Origin: Bremia lactucae
Lineage: Eukaryota > Oomycota > Peronosporomycetes > Peronosporales > Peronosporaceae
Length of the DNA: 31,110 nt
Reading direction: 5' to 3'
Assembly (NCBI RefSeq): GCF_004359215.1
Contig: NC_090612.1
Span: forward strand, 1,279,125 to 1,310,234
Shown: one piece after another, positions 26,700-31,110 of the stretch
How positions within the stretch are numbered: position 1 is the stretch's first letter
Layout of the letters: every line of letters begins with the position of its first letter
Translations under genes and position numbers: made by a program
The notes under the pieces: generated by a model
The model's input: the letters and a program-made list of their open reading frames with translations, nothing else
The model's database searches: none
What the model was told of the DNA's origin: nothing

Positions 26700-28060
26700 G
26701 GTTCACTACCTTGAATGGAAGGCCGTTGAGCTGATGAATTCAACTGTAGGTACGACAGCCGTTAGCACAATGTTGTATGCCCGATACAGAAGGAATATCA
26801 ACATGCGGCTATCGCTAGTTCACTCAACAGGAACACAACGCGACTCATAAAAAATATATCTTGCTTTACAGGCGATACATCGACTGGAACAGGCCAGTCG
26901 GTGATCGCCTTGATATTTTCAGGGTCAAGGCGTACACCGTGTTTACCTACGCTGCACCTAAGAAGTGGAAAATCTAGCTTGCAGTGAATGTACACTTTTT
27001 GAGGTTTGCATACACATGTGCTTACGCATACGTGTAAGAACCTTTATGACGTGAGTACGATGTACTTTAACGTCCGACTTCCGTTCATGGCTCTGCTATG
27101 AGCGAATATGTCATAAAAATAACTCGGTGCAAAACCTCGCACCGATGTCAACAGATTTATTACAAATCTGTTGACTGTTGCATGAAATTACTAAGCCCCT
27201 GTGGCATTACTAGCCACTCCCATAGCATTCCGAATGGGGCTCTTACTGCCGTAATCGGAACATCCTATTCACGCATGAAGATCTGATATAAGTTATCCAT
27301 CAGATACATTGATCGAACGATCGTACTCTTTGACATACTCTTTGACATACCGTCAATGATTACACTTTCTTCTTGAGCAACAAGTCTCTACGATCGACTC
27401 TCCAGTCGATTTATGATTTCGCACTGTTTCTTAATGACAGGCTTCAAATTACTTTCTTGGTTGCTGCATTCTAAGCAAGGATTCTTGTTTCGTTCCAACC
27501 GACTTATTTGAGTGGTCGAACTTCGACGCAATGATGGACATTCGACGCTACATGTGCTTGTGCACAGCGGTCGGATTCTAACACCGCAGTGTGATTGGTC
27601 TCGTGTAGTCGTACTAACAATCGTACCGCAAATGAGTACTCACTCGTAGGACATTTATATGCTTGTAGACAATCCAAGGCGTTCATCAGATGACCATCAG
27701 ATAAAAGAAAGACATGCATTGTAACAATTCGATGCGGCCTACCTCGTACTTTCAAGCCATGGTAATCTAAGGATGACACCAAATTTGTCATCCATATCCA
27801 GTACCATGAAATTATTTACCGTACTGTGTACCCATTTGACGTGTATTGAATACCTACTATACGTTTCGTGACTGTTACAAATGCGCCTGTTCCTAGGCGC
27901 ACTCTAATCCTTGTTAGAGGTATATCGCGCTCACGAACTTGCTCATGCCATTTTTTAGCGATTGGCGTTGAATCATCTGACGCCCACAATCGAAGAGGGA
28001 CTTTAGCCGCAACTTAGTTGCCAAGTTGCTTTGCAATGTGATAAGGTTAACCTCATCACC
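26700..28060 (-). pseudogene. Gypsy protease and reverse transcriptase (G5)
   Basis: Minus strand. Protease: a degraded D-C-G-R in place of D-S-G-A-S near 28000, then E-R-D-I-P-L-T-R near 27905-27945, V-R-L-G-T-G-A-F-V-T-V near 27870-27903, and D-M-D-D-K-F-G-V-I-L-R-L-P-W-L near 27755-27800 (family: D-L-D-D-K-F-D-V-I-L-G-L-P-W-L). RT: V-I-I-D-G-M-S-K-S near 27330-27360, L-M-D-N-L-Y-Q-I near 27280-27305, F-G-M-L-W-E-W-L-V-M-P-Q-G-L near 27190-27235, and K-H-G-V-R-L-D-P-E-N-I-K-A-I-T-D-W-P near 26892-26950. The Y-F-D-D active site is lost. Gag, RNase H and integrase of this element are not attached. Confidence 0.78.
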
Positions 28061-28069
28061 TTAGGCAGT

Positions 28070-28870
28070 CACACACAATGTTTGTACGTAAGGAGCAGCT
28101 TTCGTAAAAAAATTCAAATTCTCTTGACGTTTCTGGATCAGTAGGGCGCTCTGCACCTACTGACTCCGCGAGATTGACATTGCAAATAGCGTCAGGATTG
28201 ATTGACGCTCCGACAGTCAAAGTCAACTTTCTGCTATCTCTACTGTCAGGCATGGCAAAGGATTGGGCTTTTGGGAAACTAGTTGTGAATTAATTTTCAT
28301 TTCCACTTCAGACGCCATCCAGTGTGACTTGTGACTGGCATTCGAGCCTCAACAAGACGAGGCTCGCTTGCGTGCAAACTTTTTCACCCTTCGACAGGTC
28401 AAGCCGTCGATGCGTGATTCCGTTCAGAAGGCACGACAACTTGCTTCGAGTATTATCACGCAGCAGATCGACATGGCTTCGCAAGTCCATGTCTTCGTCT
28501 TCGGTATGCAGCAGGGCATGACTTCACGCGTGCTGAACTGAAGACCCTCGAAGAAACGTTTGCCCTCGCGCTTCTTGAGGATTACGTTGTCGCGTCGTCA
28601 ATTTCAGGCAGCATCGCTACCTCCCCATATACCTGGTCCAGCACCGATGGAGCTTGATGCAATCGAGATCTTTCGTGATCGCGGCAACCCTTTACGCCGC
28701 AACATTTACAGTCAAATTGCGACGAAGTGTTTTCGATGCGGCAAGACGGGTCATCGTTCGGCCGTTCGCCGCGCGCTCGCGCCGGTGACTATAAACACAG
28801 CCGTCTCACGGGGAGATGCTGTGTCGTCGGTAGCCCCGCCAAGAAAACGAGCAACCCAGTAGGAGTGGGG
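28070..28870 (+). pseudogene. Gypsy gag of G4
   Basis: V-K-V-N-F-L-L-S near 28216-28240, A-K-D-W-A-F-G-K-L-V-V near 28255-28288, D-E-A-R-L-R-A-N-F-F near 28356-28385, I-D-M-A-S-Q-V-H-V-F-V-F-G-M near 28467-28508 and P-A-P-M-E-L-D-A-I near 28642-28668 give the gag order seen in G3. Zinc knuckle C-F-R-C-G-K-T-G-H-R-S-A-V-R starts at 28728; the last Cys is Arg. The last 100 codons (28560-28862) are intact. The 5' end and LTR were not found; readable gag begins near 28070, abutting the protease of G5. Confidence 0.8.
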
Positions 28871-28964
28871 CGCCATACTGGCAAAATGGAGCCCCGGGTA
28901 CCCCGGTGGCAGCTCGTGCTCCTAGCTCCAAAGTGACTCATACTCAAATCAATGTCACCACCGT

Positions 28965-29340
28965 GTGCGAGAGTCAAATCTGATCATCATCAGTCTCTTC
29001 GTTGCTGGAGTGAATCGACCACTACGAGCGTTGTTGGACTCTAGAGCATCGAATAACTTCTTTCGAACCTCCTATTCGACCGTTTTTCCGTCTACCATCA
29101 CGGTTCGAGAAAGTCCGGGTGTTATCATTGTCAAGCTTGGAGATGGTTAACCACAACGTGTTCCGCGCAGAACGTTTTTTTGCCATAAATTTTTGATGGT
29201 TTTGCAAGCAACGATAGGTTTTGACTTACGAGATGTCTACGCATTCGTTTGCAGTTTTGAGATACCTTGACTATCAATGTATCGGCCGCAGATCGATTGG
29301 CTATCTCGGTCCGTCAAGCGCCGAAGTGGATAGGACGTGA
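28965..29340 (+). pseudogene. Gypsy protease of G4
   Basis: R-A-L-L-D-S-R-A-S-N-N-F-F near 29025-29063: catalytic Asp (29037-29039) is kept but the next Gly is Arg. I-V-K-L-G-D-G near 29128-29148 and R-P-Q-I-D-W-L-S-R-S near 29287-29316 follow. The I-L-G-M-P-W-L block is lost. A stop follows the L-G-D-G block. The Gly to Arg change in D-S-G should be inactivating. Confidence 0.75.
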
Positions 29341-29479
29341 GTGAAGCATTCACTCACCTTCTCGTTGCAACGTCCGATTGGTCTCACATTAGGGTCGTAA
29401 GCGAACTTGCCGCGGCTAGAAGTCAGAGGAGGGAGAGAGCGATGGCCCTCTGTGCGCGGTATGTTCGGTCACGCTGATG

Positions 29480-29770
29480 GAACCAAAGAACGAGGCGGTA
29501 GAACAGGGGTTCCCGAATACAACTACATCGTTGTCCCAATTCATAACGAGCCGGTCGAACAGAGGTCCCGCATTAAACTACATCGGCTGAGCAGAGGATC
29601 CGATTCACGACGAGGCGGTCGAAAAGAGGTTTTCACAAACAATTACAACGGCTGAGCAGAGGATCCCGATAAATTTTGTGGCGGTTGAGCTGAGGTCCCC
29701 GCATGCTACTACATCATCTAAGCAGCGGCTTCCGATAACTATCGAGGCGGTCAAAAGACAAGCTCCTGCT
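29480..29770 (+). repeat. 66-bp tandem repeat in the protease-RT linker of G4
   Basis: Four to five units of about 66 bp, each made of two related halves of about 33 bp: a GAGGCGGTCGAACAGAGGT half and a GGCTGAGCAGAGGATCCCGAT half. Each half encodes an 11-residue pattern around (A)-V-E-Q-R. It is homologous to the repeat at 21725-21870 in G3. Confidence 0.75.
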
Positions 29771-29779
29771 TTCCATTGA

Positions 29780-30240
29780 CTATACTGGGGGACCTGTAGG
29801 TCCGCCTGAGACGACGTGGCGGATACTGCACTCCCACGTCTAGAGGGGGGGGGGTACATTATATCCCTTCGATAGCGAGGTGTCAAAACGAGCAGGGGCT
29901 CGAGACGCAAAAATTCACGCAAAAACGAAGCACGCCGATCTTCGAGATGACAATTGTATCGTTAATTTACTGTTAAAGACGATTTCGTAGTGATGGAATC
30001 CGTTTGCGCGCTTGAAAATGTGGAGAGGCCTCCACATCGCGGCCGCTACATTGCGGTAGCGAGCCCTCCGTTCAAGGCTATAGAAATCACATCTCTTTCA
30101 AACTAATCGTGGAAATACTTCCTTCACGACCACAAGGCCGGCGATATCGAGCAAGTGTGCGTTATTTATTCACATCCGCACTGAGGATCAGCTCAGTGCT
30201 ACGAAGGTGAGCCTTCGATATTCAAAGCGGGTGTTTTAAG
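29780..30240 (+). pseudogene. Remnant pre-RT region of G4, RT core deleted
   Basis: H-D-H-K-A-G-D-I-E-Q-V-C near 30124-30160 corresponds to the F-L-R-D-L-K-A-G segment before RT in G3. The RT palm and active site are not found before the connection region starts near 30254, so several hundred bases are deleted. Stem-loops at 30018-30037 and 30178-30199. Otherwise unreadable. Confidence 0.55.
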
Positions 30241-30249
30241 TGTGGCGTA

Positions 30250-30720
30250 CTTAGAAATGTGCCTTCTGTGCTCCCGAGATTCCAGAATTCGGTAGCTATT
30301 TAAGCAACAAAGGTGTCCGCCCTGATTCTGAGAACGTCTTATCGATATGTGGCCGACACCCATGAACCAGACTGAATTACGACAATGGCTCGGCCTGGCG
30401 AATTACCTGCACGAAAATACAAACACATTTGCTGAGCTAATTCAGCCAAAGTCGACATTGCTCAAGAACGACGCCGTCTGGTTGTGGAACGAAGAAAACA
30501 AGCGGCCTTTAACTCCGAGAAGAAGAGCTTGTCTGAAGCAAGGTATTGATGATTATTATTTCCCTGATGACACAAAGCTTTTTCGTGTCGTTTGCGACGC
30601 GAGTAATTTTGTGATAGGATGTGCTCTCATGTAATTCGATGCCGAGGGTCGTGAGCTTCCAGTCACGACAGATGAAACCTGCTGCGAAGCATGATTCCGT
30701 CCATGATAAATAGCTTTTGT
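30250..30720 (+). pseudogene. Gypsy RT connection and RNase H of G4
   Basis: C-A-P-E-I-P near 30268-30288, G-V-R-P-D-S-E-N-V near 30312-30340, then an open 95-codon frame (30347-30634): W-P-T-P-M-N-Q-T-E-L-R-Q-W-L-G-L-A-N-Y-L-H near 30350-30412 and V-V-C-D-A-S-N-F-V-I-G-C-A-L-M near 30588-30633, where the RNase H Asp is kept. After a TAG, S-R-Q-M-K-P near 30663-30682 continues for a few more codons before the reading is lost. Confidence 0.85.
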
Positions 30721-31110
30721 GTAGGCGGGCACGTGGTAATGCGGCCACGCTCTACTTAGACACACACCCTAGCACAGCGAGGAAGCGGTTAAACCTGCTT
30801 CTCTTGCGTGCAGTGAGGTAGTTGTGGTGGGCGCGCAAGCGACCTCACCCAACACACTAAGAACTCTGGTGAAGTGACGTCACGGGAGCGGTAATCCGTC
30901 TCCTCGTGCGCACTTACCAAGTAGGAAGTAGTTTTCAGACTGATTTATTTTTAATCTTATTAAATGTAAATACCTATTTTTACCAATTAAAATGTCATCT
31001 CTATAGATAACGCGTAATATGTATTGCGAGCGTATATTTCTAGATACCTCGCTTAACGGATGACGCTAGCCGTCATCACGGATGACGCTGGGCGTCATCT
31101 CTCCTAATGT
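30721..31110. other. No gene seen; palindromes at the window end
   Basis: No domain is readable. The perfect palindrome GTGACGTCAC is at 30874-30883. The last part is AT-rich (30930-31020) and then holds a palindromic tandem repeat. It may be an LTR or other repeat continuing outside the window. Confidence 0.45.
31057..31100. repeat. Two 22-bp tandem units, each a palindrome
   Basis: 31057-31078 and 31079-31100 both start CGGATGACGCT and continue …CGTCATC. The second unit holds perfect 8-bp arms (31081-31088 with 31092-31099); the first holds 7-bp arms. Confidence 0.85.

Noticed and set aside
30874..30883. GTGACGTCAC as a host gene promoter site
   Set aside because: No gene is seen next to it, so the 10-bp palindrome alone does not support a promoter.
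1..31110. CRISPR arrays, bacterial operons, riboswitches or rho-independent terminators
   Set aside because: The repeats are transposon LTRs, linker repeats and isolated stem-loops in eukaryotic retroelements; no spacer-repeat array or operon is present.

Overview
The window looks like a gene-poor, repeat-rich stretch of an oomycete nuclear genome (Phytophthora or downy-mildew type). This assignment is inference: the Ty3/gypsy gag-pol motifs, the Tigger/pogo transposase and the copia element resemble families I know from Peronosporales. I found no intact host gene, no rRNA, no tRNA gene and no CRISPR. Nearly every recognisable coding stretch is a broken transposable element.

Layout. 1-1440: 5' end of a minus-strand gypsy element (LTR, primer binding site, gag), abutting a truncated FAR1/MULE-like fragment (1441-1622). 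1800-1921: a small nad3-like mitochondrial insertion. 2109-2666: a 115-bp direct repeat pair. 3085-4860: a decayed Tigger/pogo transposase (minus) with a GT-AG intron, split by a solo LTR (4500-4782). 5740-26160: scattered pieces of minus-strand gypsy sequence (called G1 here: chromodomain, integrase, protease, gag), broken by a solo LTR (6685-7604) that carries a MITE, by a copia element (8082-12142, TSD CATAC), by plus-strand gypsy G2 (12376 to about 18340, 3' LTR missing) and by plus-strand gypsy G3 (19815-25591, both LTRs, TSD GGCTA). 26165-26623: an LTR of unresolved orientation. 26700-28060: minus-strand gypsy protease-RT (G5). 28070-30720: plus-strand gypsy gag to RNase H (G4). 30720-31110: no gene seen.

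Age. The copia LTRs differ at about ten positions in 271 bp, so it is young compared with G3, whose LTRs are only roughly 80% alike by eye. G1 must be older than everything nested in it.

Most notable: the nest itself, supported by target-site duplications; a four-unit heat-shock element next to four TGACGT motifs in both copia LTRs; and a window-wide excess of short perfect stem-loops (arms 7-23 bp) in gypsy LTRs and decayed coding regions. In one case a stop-creating base also lengthens the palindrome. No new enzyme system or host operon was found. Boundaries of decayed domains are approximate because they were read by eye through frameshifts.
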